In this document: piece by piece, positions 51,359 to 60,152 of the stretch | How positions within the stretch are numbered: the first letter of the stretch is position 1 | How the letters are laid out: every line of letters starts with the position of its first letter | NCBI GenBank assembly: GCA_016722945.1 | Contig: JAEQMT010000066.1 | Location: 62,001-126,000 of the forward strand | Source: Desulfofustis sp. PB-SRB1 | GTDB lineage: Bacteria > Desulfobacterota > Desulfobulbia > Desulfobulbales > Desulfocapsaceae | Reading direction: 5' to 3' | DNA: 64,000 nt | Position numbers and translations under genes: made by a program | The notes under the pieces: generated by a model | Database searches by the model: none | Told to the model about the DNA's origin: nothing | Seen by the model: the letters and a program-made list of their open reading frames with translations, nothing else

Positions 51359-52204
51359 ATGAAGATGGACATGAATGAGAATTATGTTGTCTCTTTTCGA
51401 GCAATTACACCATTTTTGCTGGTTTCTTTCGGGCTGGCCTGGGGTATCCTCGGGCTCTATATTTTTCTCCCGAACCCGATGGAAAGGATGTTTGGCCAAC
51501 TCAGCGGTACCCATCCGCTGTTCTATCTTGCGGTCTACGCACCGGCGATCTCCGCATTTATCCAGGTCATACGTTTTGGCGACATTGCAGGTTTGCGGCG
51601 TTTTCTGGGCAGGTTTCTTCTCTGGCGCTGCAGTGCCGGCTGGTATGTCTTTATCATAATCGGGATACCGGTGATTTTTATTTGTGGTGCGGCACTGAAA
51701 GGAACCTTGTTTTCGGAGCCTTTCCCCTTTGAATCCTTTCCCGCACTGCTAGGTGCGCTGCTCCTGGCGGCAGGAAAGGGCCCCGTCGAAGAATTCGGCT
51801 GGCGAGGTCTTTGCCTTCCTCTTCTGCAGCGCAAGGTGGCTCCTTTATGGGCCGGGCTGATTCTCGGATGTATATGGGGAATATGGCATTTTCCCGCTTT
51901 TCTGCTCAGTGGAACTCAACAAAGTCAGTGGTCTTTCACCGCATTTTTTGTCGGCTGCCTGGCAATAAGTGTCATCGTTACGGAACTTTTCAACAGCTCG
52001 CGCGGCAGTATCCTGTTGTCGGCGTGCTTCCATTTTTCTCTAATGAACCCGATCTTTCCTGATGCCCAACCGTACGATACCTATGCGCTAACTGGCGTCG
52101 CTCTATTGATCGTCTGGCAAAAACGCGATTCGATGCTCACCATGAAACATTCTATCACCGAAGTGATTCCTCGGGTACAAACGGATGATATAAGGGAGCC
52201 TTGA
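51359..52204 (+). CDS. CPBP-family intramembrane protease-like protein
   Basis: A 281-residue polytopic protein with about eight hydrophobic helices. The CPBP motifs are GPVEEFGWRGLCLPLLQ (EExxxR/W type) and ILGCIWGIWHFPAF (HxxxF), followed by a third motif region in SACFHFSLM. Related proteins act as CAAX-type proteases or bacteriocin self-immunity factors. The start is ATG 51359 or 51365. Its stop codon lies inside the first bases of repeat A7, so the native C-terminus may have been replaced. Confidence 0.87.
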   Translation: MKMDMNENYVVSFRAITPFLLVSFGLAWGILGLYIFLPNPMERMFGQLSGTHPLFYLAVYAPAISAFIQVIRFGDIAGLRRFLGRFLLWRCSAGWYVFIIIGIPVIFICGAALKGTLFSEPFPFESFPALLGALLLAAGKGPVEEFGWRGLCLPLLQRKVAPLWAGLILGCIWGIWHFPAFLLSGTQQSQWSFTAFFVGCLAISVIVTELFNSSRGSILLSACFHFSLMNPIFPDAQPYDTYALTGVALLIVWQKRDSMLTMKHSITEVIPRVQTDDIREP

Positions 52205-52260
52205 AAAATGAGGATTTTCATTCAATATCAATGCGTGAGAGAAGTTTTGCCGCGGGCCGA
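52194..52260 (-). repeat. Type-A repeat fragment A7
   Basis: One half of the element (GGGAGCCTTGAAAAATGAG and the following 50 bases). It supplies the TGA stop of the CPBP-family gene. Confidence 0.75.
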
Positions 52261-52367
52261 GTTGCGTGCGAAAACACCATTTCATAGAAAACAAAGAAAT
52301 TGAGCGACCAGACCCGTGTTCTAGGCACCCTTGACGTTTTCGTCGCCATATCGCAAATACCAGGAAG

Positions 52368-52703
52368 ATGGATATCGACATATATCATCCACCGAATACA
52401 GATTGTGAAACGGTAAAGAAGGGACAAAGATGCCCCACGTGCGGAACCATTCATCCTGGTGGAATGAGCTTTAAGCGAGCGCTGGCCCTATCTCTGATAA
52501 TATTGGTTTTTTTTCTCGTTATCTGGGCACTCATTTTTATGGGTATTTTTCTAGGAATTTATATCTACAGTCAAGAACTCGCGGAAAATTTTTCCGATGA
52601 AGCGGCGGGGGTGTTGTTTTTGTGCACATGCGCTTTCAGCTTTATGGTTACAATGATAGTGGTGCTGAGATACAGACTACCTGGATTCCCGAAAATCACC
52701 TGA
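52368..52703 (+). CDS. Small zinc-ribbon-like membrane protein
   Basis: A 111-residue protein that I do not recognise. A CPTCG motif at residues 22-26 suggests half a zinc ribbon, followed by two membrane helices (ALALSLIILVFFLVIWALIF and GVLFLCTCAFSFMVTMIVVL). No partner genes suggest a function. Confidence 0.55.
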   Translation: MDIDIYHPPNTDCETVKKGQRCPTCGTIHPGGMSFKRALALSLIILVFFLVIWALIFMGIFLGIYIYSQELAENFSDEAAGVLFLCTCAFSFMVTMIVVLRYRLPGFPKIT

Positions 52704-52764
52704 TTACTGAGGTTTAGTCCGCGGTTCCAAATGGCTGTGTACGGCGCATTTTCTTGCAAGTATA

Positions 52765-52853
52765 GATCATTTTTACCTTGCAGGCGCAGGAGTTAACACT
52801 ACTTCAGAATGACCCCACGGCGACGTAGAGCGAAGTTTTTACGATGCCATCAT
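52765..52853 (+). repeat. Type-C repeat, copy C2
   Basis: Shorter relative of C1: CATTTTTACCTTGCAGGCGC, then CCCCACGGCGACGTAGAGCGAAG and GTTTTTACGATGCCATCAT. It ends 19 bases before the DUF2848 gene. Confidence 0.55.
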
Positions 52854-52871
52854 CTCTTTCAAGGAGCAGAT

Positions 52872-53567
52872 ATGTACAGCTTTGAGGTCGTTGTAGCGCG
52901 GGTGGACGGCAGCGAGACCTCCACTTCGCTGCTCCTGGACGGCTGCGTAGCAGCCGGTTTTACGGGCCGCGATCAGGCATCCGTGCATACCCATATCGAG
53001 GAGTTAAAAAAACTGGGGGTCACCACCCCTTACCGGATTCCCGCCCTCTATTGGATCAGCGTCCATCGATTGAACCGGTACGCTGAGATCGAGGTGGTTG
53101 GTGAAAAGACCAGCCCGGAAGTGGAATTTTTCATGGCTGCCGATCGAGCCGGCACCCGCTACGTGACAATAGCCAGCGACCACACCGACCGGGAGCTGGA
53201 GACCGTTTCAGTGAGTAAATCGAAACAGGTCTGCGATAAGGTGGTGGGCGATATTTTCTGGGTGGTTGATGATGTGGCAGATCACTGGGATGAGATAGAA
53301 ATTACCTCCAGAGTGTATGATCAGACCACCTGGGTTGAATATCAGGCCGGAACGCTTAAAGATATATTACATTATAGTGACCTGCTGACACTCGTAAAAA
53401 AAGATAATCCAGAAAAAAGCAGCCCCGGCCTGCTCAGCGGCACGCTGCCGATAATCGGGAGTGAAACCGTGTTTGCAACTGCCTGTGAGATACGGATGAA
53501 TGACCTTGTTCTGAAACGTTCTATCAGCAAGACCTACAGCATCATCGGTCTGCCGGACAGAAGTTGA
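52872..53567 (+). CDS. DUF2848-family protein
   Basis: A 231-residue protein of the DUF2848 group, related to fumarylacetoacetate-hydrolase-like folds. Family features include DGCVAAGFTGRDQASVHTHIEELKKLGVTTP and PALYWISVHRLN in the first 75 residues, and YVTIASDHTDRELETVSVSKSKQVCDKVVG, whose DHTDRELE could carry metal ligands. Members occur in carboxylic-acid and amide catabolic operons. It heads the operon that continues with an amidase, DUF1445 and a TRAP transporter. CAAGGAG lies before the ATG. The function is not established. Confidence 0.88.
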   Translation: MYSFEVVVARVDGSETSTSLLLDGCVAAGFTGRDQASVHTHIEELKKLGVTTPYRIPALYWISVHRLNRYAEIEVVGEKTSPEVEFFMAADRAGTRYVTIASDHTDRELETVSVSKSKQVCDKVVGDIFWVVDDVADHWDEIEITSRVYDQTTWVEYQAGTLKDILHYSDLLTLVKKDNPEKSSPGLLSGTLPIIGSETVFATACEIRMNDLVLKRSISKTYSIIGLPDRS

Positions 53568-53571
53568 GTCT

Positions 53572-54354
53572 ATGCGAATTGCTCTGATTCAGCAATCGAT
53601 CATCGCCGGTGACAAGAAGGCAAACTACGTTCGCGTTTCGGAACTGGTTTCAGAAGCGATTTCCCTCCCAGAAACGGTTCCTGATGTTATCGTCCTGCCT
53701 GAGTTGTGGTCCACCGGGTATGCCCTAACCGATTTCACTGAGTTGGCATCGGATGAGGGGCAGGAGGAAGCCGCGTTTCTGGGTGAGCTGGCCGGCCGCT
53801 ACGGCGTCTGGTTTGCCGGCGGCTCCGTTGCCGCCAGAACGGAGAGGGGCATCGTCAACAGGGCGCAGATTATCGATCGGAGCGGAGCCCTGGTGGCAGC
53901 CTATGACAAGGTGCATCTGGTGCCGATGCTTGACGAGCACATATATCTCGTTGCCGGTAACAGCTGCTGTGTCTACACCATCGAAGATATGACTTTCGGG
54001 CTGGCGATCTGTTACGATTTGAGATTCTGCGAATTTATCCGAAAACTCGCACTTTCCGGCGCTCAGGCATTGATTGTCTCGGCCGAATGGCCGCTGGTTC
54101 GGCTCAGCCACTGGCAGGCCCTGCTGAAAGCCCGTGCCATTGAAAACCAATGCTACGTGCTTGCCGCCAACAACACGGCCATGGGCAGTGCACCGTTTGC
54201 CGGTCATTCTCAGGCGCTGGGCCCGGATGGTGCCACCCTGTGCCGGCTTGAGTTCCAACAAGGCGTTGCCATCGCTGAGATAGACCCGGGGCCGGTCAAC
54301 CAGATCCGAGAAGCCGTCCCGGTGTTCAGGGATCGGCGCCCGGAAATCTACTAA
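53572..54354 (+). CDS. Carbon-nitrogen hydrolase (nitrilase superfamily)
   Basis: A 260-residue amidase. The catalytic Glu-Lys-Cys triad can be placed in VLPELWSTGYAL (E), YDKVHLVPM (K) and LAICYDLRFCEF (C). It resembles the omega-amidase/YafV-like branch, which hydrolyses alpha-keto acid amides. It follows the DUF2848 gene by 4 bases and precedes the DUF1445 gene by 11 bases, so a role in removing an amide nitrogen from the transported compound is likely. The exact substrate is unknown. Confidence 0.92.
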   Translation: MRIALIQQSIIAGDKKANYVRVSELVSEAISLPETVPDVIVLPELWSTGYALTDFTELASDEGQEEAAFLGELAGRYGVWFAGGSVAARTERGIVNRAQIIDRSGALVAAYDKVHLVPMLDEHIYLVAGNSCCVYTIEDMTFGLAICYDLRFCEFIRKLALSGAQALIVSAEWPLVRLSHWQALLKARAIENQCYVLAANNTAMGSAPFAGHSQALGPDGATLCRLEFQQGVAIAEIDPGPVNQIREAVPVFRDRRPEIY

Positions 54355-54365
54355 AAAGAACAGTT

Positions 54366-55139
54366 ATGACTCCGGCAGAACTGCGTGCACTGGTGACCGC
54401 CAATAAATTTGACAAGCCGACAGCCGGTTTCTGTCCGGGTTATGTGCAGGCGAATCTGGCCGGGTTTCCCAGTGTCTATGCCGAAGATTTTGCCTCTTTT
54501 TGCCGGGCCAACCCCAAACCATGCCCGCTGCTTGAAATTATCGGTCCGGGAAACACTTTGTCACAGCATCTCGCTCCGGGAGCGGACATCAAAGATACCA
54601 TTTCTCGTTACCATATATGGCTCGATGGTGAATGCGCTGAAACGGTACCATCACTGCACGGCATCGACACCACCGATGTTGTTTTTTTTCTGCTTGGTTG
54701 CAGTTTCTCTTTCGAAGAGGCCCTTGTTGATGCAGGTATTCATCTGCGTCACCTTGATGAACATAAAAACGTGGCCATGTATCGCACCTCAATTCCGCTA
54801 GTACCGAAAGGGGTGTTTCAGGGCACCATGGTGGTATCCATGCGACCGATTGCCACCCATCGGGTAGAGGATGCGGTCGCCATCACCGGTAGATATCCCG
54901 ATGTGCACGGCGCTCCGGTCCACATCGGTACCCCTGCCGAGATCGGCATTGCCGACATAACGCGGCCCGATTACGGTGAGTATGTCGAGATACATGAAGG
55001 CGAAACACCGGTTTTCTGGGCCTGTGGAGTAACCCCGCAACAGGTGATTCAGCGGGCGCGGCTGCCGCTGGCGGTCAGTCATGTGCCAGGTTACATGTTT
55101 ATCAGTGATCGAAAAAACAGCAGCTATGCCGTCTGCTGA
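54366..55139 (+). CDS. DUF1445 putative hydro-lyase
   Basis: A 257-residue protein of the DUF1445/UPF0317 family. Hallmarks are GFCPGYVQANLAGFP, FLLGCSFSFEEALVDAGI and HLDEHKNVAMYRT in the first 140 residues, and FWACGVTPQQVI near the end. A eukaryotic homologue has D-glutamate cyclase activity; many bacterial members accompany oxoprolinase or TRAP genes. It probably acts on a cyclic or carboxylated amino acid after the amidase. It starts 11 bases after the amidase stop. Confidence 0.9.
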   Translation: MTPAELRALVTANKFDKPTAGFCPGYVQANLAGFPSVYAEDFASFCRANPKPCPLLEIIGPGNTLSQHLAPGADIKDTISRYHIWLDGECAETVPSLHGIDTTDVVFFLLGCSFSFEEALVDAGIHLRHLDEHKNVAMYRTSIPLVPKGVFQGTMVVSMRPIATHRVEDAVAITGRYPDVHGAPVHIGTPAEIGIADITRPDYGEYVEIHEGETPVFWACGVTPQQVIQRARLPLAVSHVPGYMFISDRKNSSYAVC

Positions 55140-55210
55140 ACGGCGGTTCAAGCCGCCGCACCGCACAGAGGTGGAAGTAATCCGTGCAAACCATAACTAG
55201 AGGAGGCATT

Positions 55211-56251
55211 ATGAGACTGACGATGAAAATTACCCTGCTTACCTGGCTGGGGATTGTTCTCTCCTGTAGCGGCGTTCATGCCGACGTTGACAAACTCCGG
55301 GTGGTTGGAACGTGGAGCAGCCTGACCCTATTTAAAAATTTTGAAAAACCGTTCTGGACGGAGACGGTTCCTCAGGAACTCGGCATCGAAACCACCATGA
55401 CCTCACTGGGGCAAGTCAAACTCAAGGGGCCCGCCGTTGTACGTCAGATGGATATGGGGGTTTTTGATGTGGTCCATACAGTGGCCGACTACATCGTCTC
55501 CGATTCACCCGATCTGTCAGGGCTCGATCTGCCCGGTGTCACAACCGATATCGCCACCGCCAAGAAAACCGTGGAGGCCTACCGACCGGCACTGGAGGAG
55601 TATCTGGCCCGAGACTTCAACGTCAAGCTGCTCAGTGTTGTGCCATATCCCGCCCAGGTGCTGTTCTGCCGGGTGGAAATTGGCGGACTCGATGATCTGA
55701 AAGGAAAGAAAATCCGCGCCTCCGGCTGGACCACCTCCGAATTCGTCACCGCGCTTGGCGCCACCGGCGTTACCATGTCATTCAGCGAAGTACCGCAGTC
55801 GCTTCAGCGAGGCGTGGTGGATTGTGGAATTACCGGGTCACTCTCGGGTTATTCGGCGGGATGGGGTGAAGTTTCCAACTATATATATCCGTTGCCGGTT
55901 GGCGGCTGGGACTATACCATCGGGGTTATTTCCATGAACACCTGGAACAAGCTCTCCGCCGAACAGCAGGAAACATTGCAAACCCTGATCGTCGAAAAGC
56001 TGGAAACACCAGGGTGGGCGGTAACCGAGAAAGAGACGCTGGAAGGGGTGGCATGTCTCACCGGTAAAGAATGCCCCCATGGCGATCCGCAAAATCTCAC
56101 CGAAGTACCGATCACCGATGAGGACCGCAAAAAAGTCCAGGAGGTTCTGGTGAACAGTGTTTTACCGGCGTGGGCCGAAAAGGTCAGCCCGGAAACCATT
56201 ACTACCTGGAACGATACCATCGGACAGGTTGTCGGTATTCAGAGCAGGTAA
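55211..56251 (+). CDS. dctP: TRAP transporter substrate-binding protein (system 2)
   Basis: A 346-residue DctP-family protein with a signal peptide ending near CSGVHA. It differs from system 1: it lacks the EVYGALQTG motif but has a comparable SEVPQSLQRGVVDCGITG loop near 200, and a GKKIRASGWTTSEFVTALGATG segment with the conserved arginine that binds carboxylate. It has four cysteines. AGAGGAGG precedes the ATG at 55211. It follows the DUF1445 gene by 71 bases and is separated from dctQ by a terminator-like hairpin. Confidence 0.9.
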   Translation: MRLTMKITLLTWLGIVLSCSGVHADVDKLRVVGTWSSLTLFKNFEKPFWTETVPQELGIETTMTSLGQVKLKGPAVVRQMDMGVFDVVHTVADYIVSDSPDLSGLDLPGVTTDIATAKKTVEAYRPALEEYLARDFNVKLLSVVPYPAQVLFCRVEIGGLDDLKGKKIRASGWTTSEFVTALGATGVTMSFSEVPQSLQRGVVDCGITGSLSGYSAGWGEVSNYIYPLPVGGWDYTIGVISMNTWNKLSAEQQETLQTLIVEKLETPGWAVTEKETLEGVACLTGKECPHGDPQNLTEVPITDEDRKKVQEVLVNSVLPAWAEKVSPETITTWNDTIGQVVGIQSR

Positions 56252-56260
56252 CACTAGGTC

Positions 56261-56294
56261 CGGGGCGTCGGTTGCATTGCGGCGCCCCGTTTTT
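56261..56294 (+). terminator. Partial terminator between dctP and dctQ (system 2)
   Basis: CGGGGCG and CGCCCCG form a stem, extended by imperfect pairs around the loop, and a T5 run follows. It should stop part of the transcription and so give more dctP than dctQM mRNA. Confidence 0.7.
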
Positions 56295-56325
56295 GCTTTC
56301 CATCACTGTCTAACTGCTCGCTCTC

Positions 56326-56913
56326 ATGATTCGGCTGCTACGCGCATCGGAAAAAATATCTCAATGGGTGGCATGGTGCTCGGGGCTTCTGCTGTTTGCT
56401 GCCGCGATCATGATCGCCATCGAGGTTGTGCTCCGCAAGGCCTTTGCCGTTTCAATGGGCGGGGCCGATGAGCTCTCGAGCTATGCCCTGGCGATCAGTT
56501 GCACCTGGGGTTTCAGCTACGCACTGTTTAAAAAGGCGCACATCCGCATCGATGTAGTGTACAGCAGAATCCCCACCACGGTTCGACCGTTTCTGGACAT
56601 CCTCGCTTACGGGTTGCTCGCCTTTTACATTGTCACGCTCTGCTATTTTGGTTTTCTGGTGGTCAAAACATCGGTTGTCCGGCACTCCGTTGCCAACACC
56701 CCGCTGGCTACCCCGATGTGGATTCCCCAGTCACTGTGGCTGTTGGGCCTGGTCTGGTTCTGTATGATGATCGTTGCCATCTTGATCGCAACCATTTATT
56801 ACCGGCTCCGCAATAATCACCAGCTGGCATCAGAGTTTTCGGCGATCTCCACCCTCGATGAAGAGATCGAGGAAACAGCGGATGTGAAGGTTACATCGGA
56901 CGGAACCAGATGA
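56326..56913 (+). CDS. dctQ: TRAP transporter small membrane subunit (system 2)
   Basis: A 195-residue DctQ protein with four hydrophobic segments (CSGLLLFAAAIMIAIEVVL, LAISCTWGFSYALF, ILAYGLLAFYIVTLCYF, LWLLGLVWFCMMIVAILIATIY). The GGADELSSYAL and KKAHIRIDVVY segments are family-typical. It has a hydrophilic, acidic tail of about 35 residues. The last bases overlap the dctM start at 56910 by ATGA. Confidence 0.9.
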   Translation: MIRLLRASEKISQWVAWCSGLLLFAAAIMIAIEVVLRKAFAVSMGGADELSSYALAISCTWGFSYALFKKAHIRIDVVYSRIPTTVRPFLDILAYGLLAFYIVTLCYFGFLVVKTSVVRHSVANTPLATPMWIPQSLWLLGLVWFCMMIVAILIATIYYRLRNNHQLASEFSAISTLDEEIEETADVKVTSDGTR

Positions 56914-58196
56914 TCATCGCCGTCACCCTTTTTTTGTTACTGCTTCTGCTGGTGCTCAGCGTGCCGGTTGCCGCCGCCTTGAGTTTTCTCGGGCTGTCGG
57001 TCGGCACGCTCTTTACCGATTTTCCGTTTTACCGGGCCATGGGTGAAATAACCTGGTCGGCATCCACCGATTTCCTTCTGCTGTCCATACCTCTGTTTGT
57101 GATGCTTGGCGAGATACTGCTGCGGGCGGGAATCGCGGAGAAGACCTACAACGCCCTGAATAACTGGCTGTCCTGGCTACCGGGCGGGCTTTTGCAGGCA
57201 AATATCGGAACCTCGGCGCTGTTTGCCGCCACCTCCGGTTCATCGGTGGCAACCGCGGCAACCATCACGACCGTCGCACTGCCCCAGGGCAGACGCTTTC
57301 ATTACTCGGAAAAACTGTTCGCCGGTTCAATTGCCGCCGGCGGTACACTGGGCATCCTTATCCCGCCGTCTATCAACCTGATCGTCTATGGATTTCTGAC
57401 CAACACCTCAATTCCGCGGCTCTTTCTGGCCGGCATCATACCGGGCATCCTGCTGGCCTTGTTGTTCATGCTCTGCCTGAGCATCGCCTGCCTGGTAAAT
57501 CCGGCTCTGAGCGGTGGCAAGCAGCGGGTAAGGTGGAGGACACGTTTTACAAGCCTGCAGGATCTGATACCGGTATTGATTATCTTTGTGATCGTGATCG
57601 GATCCATCTATGCGGGGCTGGCCACTCCCACCGAGTCGGCGGCCCTCGGGGTGCTCGCCTCCCTGTGCCTGGCGTTTCGCTACCGGGCGGTTAGTATCGG
57701 TTTTTTCAAGCAGGTTTTCGAGGGGACGATCCGGACGAGTTCGATGATTATGCTGATTTTGATCTCGGCCAATTTTCTCAACTTCGTCCTTGATTCCATC
57801 GGCCTTGCCGACATGCTCAACGATTTTATCATCAATCTCGGCGCTTCCCCCATGCAGACCCTGCTCGTGGTCATTGCGCTTTATATCGTGCTCGGCTTTT
57901 TCGTGGAGACCCTGTCGCTGATGGTGATCACCATTCCCATCATTGCGCCGATCCTGATCGGCATGGGATTTGATCCTATCTGGTTCGGCATTTTGCTCAT
58001 CCTGCTTATAGAAATGGCGCTGATCACCCCGCCGGTCGGTCTCAATCTGTATGTGGTGCAGGGGGTCCGTCGCACCGGTTCGATCAGCGACGTCATGGTG
58101 GGCGCCGCACCATTTGTGGTGATGATCGGCGTCATGATCGTGCTGCTCATTATCTTCCCGGAGATTGCGCTGTATTTCACCCAGTTTGTCAATTAG
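56910..58196 (+). CDS. dctM: TRAP transporter large membrane subunit (system 2)
   Basis: A 428-residue DctM of normal length. It shows LLSIPLFVMLGEILLRAGI, AATSGSSVATAATI, AAGGTLGILIPPSINLIVYG and IEMALITPPVGLNLYVVQG. It is translationally coupled to dctQ through an ATGA overlap. With DctP and DctQ it imports an organic acid or amide-bearing acid, in line with the catabolic enzymes encoded upstream and downstream. Confidence 0.94.
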   Translation: MIIAVTLFLLLLLLVLSVPVAAALSFLGLSVGTLFTDFPFYRAMGEITWSASTDFLLLSIPLFVMLGEILLRAGIAEKTYNALNNWLSWLPGGLLQANIGTSALFAATSGSSVATAATITTVALPQGRRFHYSEKLFAGSIAAGGTLGILIPPSINLIVYGFLTNTSIPRLFLAGIIPGILLALLFMLCLSIACLVNPALSGGKQRVRWRTRFTSLQDLIPVLIIFVIVIGSIYAGLATPTESAALGVLASLCLAFRYRAVSIGFFKQVFEGTIRTSSMIMLILISANFLNFVLDSIGLADMLNDFIINLGASPMQTLLVVIALYIVLGFFVETLSLMVITIPIIAPILIGMGFDPIWFGILLILLIEMALITPPVGLNLYVVQGVRRTGSISDVMVGAAPFVVMIGVMIVLLIIFPEIALYFTQFVN

Positions 58197-58241
58197 CACT
58201 CCGGTTTCAACCTCGTATCATGGGATGTGAAGAGGTCGCTT

Positions 58242-59021
58242 ATGTTTAATTACCCGTATATCGTCGAGCTACTTTCACCCAAGCGCTCACCCGAAACTGA
58301 CACGAAAAACCTGCTAGCCAGGTTTGCCGAGCGCTTTGAAAAGGTGATGGAAGCCGGGTGGGGAGTGTCGATTCCCGATAACCCCATGGGGCAGCCACGG
58401 CTGGGCGCCCTTGAAACCATTGAGTTAACCGGTCTCTCACTGGATCCTGAAAAGACGGTGATGAACCTGAACACCTTTCATGAAAAAGATGAACTCGATG
58501 CGCTGCTGAAAAAGGCCGACGCCGCCCGGTTACAATACATCCTCGTGGTGCGAGGCGACGGCGGACCGCTGCTGCCCACGCTTGATCCGGAAAGTATCGG
58601 CGGTAGATTCAGCGTTGCTACCTCCATCGATCTACTGCGCTATATCAACACGGCCTATCCCAGCCGATTCATTACCGGCGCCGCATTCAACCCCTACAAA
58701 CCCGCTGACTTTGAGCTTGATCGAGCCCGGCAGAAAATAGACGCCGGCGCCCGCTATTTCATTACCCAGCCGATTCCTGGACCGGATAAAAACGTTGACA
58801 TGTTGAAAGAACTCGAGACCACCGTGGTGGTGGAGGCATGGATGTCGCAAAACGTTGAGCTTTTGTACAAAAGCGTCGGCAAGAAAGACAGCACGGAAGA
58901 GAAGGGGTTTAATCCGGCGGAAAGCCTGCGGTCATTACACTCCCATTATCCTGATTGCTGCGTCTATCTTTCCATGCTTAGTTTTAAACAACAATGGAAA
59001 GCACTGCTGCCAAGGATGTAG
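58242..59021 (+). CDS. Methylenetetrahydrofolate-reductase-like protein
   Basis: A 259-residue TIM-barrel protein of the MTHFR family. The opening VELLSPKRSP resembles the family start FEFFPPKTP, and YILVVRGDGGPLLP corresponds to the LRGD motif of MetF. The barrel continues with GAAFNPYKPADFELDRARQKIDAGARYFITQPI, the AQ/TQP motif segment. It is shorter than MetF (about 295). In this operon it may handle a one-carbon unit released from the imported compound. GAAGAGG precedes the ATG; GTG at 58227 is an alternative start. Confidence 0.83.
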   Translation: MFNYPYIVELLSPKRSPETDTKNLLARFAERFEKVMEAGWGVSIPDNPMGQPRLGALETIELTGLSLDPEKTVMNLNTFHEKDELDALLKKADAARLQYILVVRGDGGPLLPTLDPESIGGRFSVATSIDLLRYINTAYPSRFITGAAFNPYKPADFELDRARQKIDAGARYFITQPIPGPDKNVDMLKELETTVVVEAWMSQNVELLYKSVGKKDSTEEKGFNPAESLRSLHSHYPDCCVYLSMLSFKQQWKALLPRM

Positions 59022-59070
59022 AATACCGAACAACGGTGCACTACCGGTCAGGGTAACGAGACAAAAATCT

Positions 59071-59850
59071 ATGAATGGTTTTCTTGATAAACTCGAAAAA
59101 AGTCAGCCAAGCAGCCGAGGGTGGCTTAGAAACAACACCGCTCTATGTTACGACGCCATCATCTGTAAGCTGTCATGTTTTTACATCTTTTTTCTCATTT
59201 TGCTGATGTTGACGTGCACCAATGCACGTGGGGCGGAAACGTCTGATGAATGGGTACAAATTGACACGGTGGACGGTGTTGAACTGTTTCGCTCAGTACA
59301 TGAAGAAGGTGATCTGCTGCCTTTCAAAGCGGTCGCCGAGGTGGACATCGCCTATCAGAAGATCGTCATGGCACTGGTGGATGCCGAGAACAAAAGTAGC
59401 TGGGCGCCCAAGTTGAAATCCATCACCATTCATAACGAAATTTCACCCAACCGGTTTGAGTACAGCGAATATTACGAGACGCCCTGGCCGTTTTTCGACC
59501 GGGAGTTTTTGCTTGACGGCAGGGTGGAATACCTGGATGATCGGGTGGTGTTCTCCGCCCGGAACTCGAGCAATACGGAGTTGGCCGACGATGATCATCT
59601 GGTCGCAAATATCGGCAAGCTTGAGGTGGCGGTTATTCCGCTGTCGCTCGAGCGAACCAGAATTTCCTTCATCTTTATTGGCGATCTGGGCGGCTGGATA
59701 CCCGGGTTTGTAAAAAACATCATCCAGCAGAAATGGCCGGTGCGCTTTATTCAGGCCATAACGGCCTATATCAACACCGCCACGACTCTTGAAACACCAC
59801 GATATCAGGCCCTGATTAAACATGATATTGCAGTGCCGGCAACGCCTTAG
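59071..59850 (+). CDS. START-domain protein
   Basis: A 259-residue protein with a hydrophobic segment (CFYIFFLILLMLTC) around residues 35-50 and then a START-type lipid-binding domain: VDGVELFRSVHEEGDLLPFKAVAEVDI, LVDAENKSSWAPKLKSI, YYETPWPFFDREFLLDGRV and FIFIGDLGGWIPGFVKNIIQQ. It may hold a hydrophobic ligand in a periplasmic or membrane-anchored domain. The first 32 residues before the hydrophobic stretch are not family-like, so the start is unsure. The coding region there includes a short sequence (TTACGACGCCATCATC) like the ends of B/C repeats. Confidence 0.82.
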   Translation: MNGFLDKLEKSQPSSRGWLRNNTALCYDAIICKLSCFYIFFLILLMLTCTNARGAETSDEWVQIDTVDGVELFRSVHEEGDLLPFKAVAEVDIAYQKIVMALVDAENKSSWAPKLKSITIHNEISPNRFEYSEYYETPWPFFDREFLLDGRVEYLDDRVVFSARNSSNTELADDDHLVANIGKLEVAVIPLSLERTRISFIFIGDLGGWIPGFVKNIIQQKWPVRFIQAITAYINTATTLETPRYQALIKHDIAVPATP

Positions 59851-60108
59851 TGTCATGTCAAGCTTCAGATGTTACTAAATTGCGCCATGATTTTTGTTTC
59901 CCGCAAGGCGCGAAAGAGAGGACATAGCAGCGCTCTGTAACCGACTGAGCAAAGAAGTCGGAAAGCCAAAAGGACAAGCAAGATTGAACAGATGAGGATT
60001 GACAGGACACTAGCCCGACCACAGACGAGGCTTGACATGACCCGTGACGGAGGGGGTGCGGTTACTGATCCGATGTGGTAGGGTACGGCGTCGGTCACCG
60101 CCACTTTC

Positions 60109-60135
60109 ATTTCAGCGATTAATCATCGCTGAAAT
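60109..60135 (+). other. Perfect inverted repeat before ridA
   Basis: ATTTCAGCGAT and ATCGCTGAAAT flank the loop TAATC, ending 17 bases before the ridA ATG. It could form an mRNA hairpin or bind a regulator. The rest of the 59851-60152 gap shows no gene. Confidence 0.6.
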
Positions 60136-60152
60136 AATGGGGGGAAAAGGAC

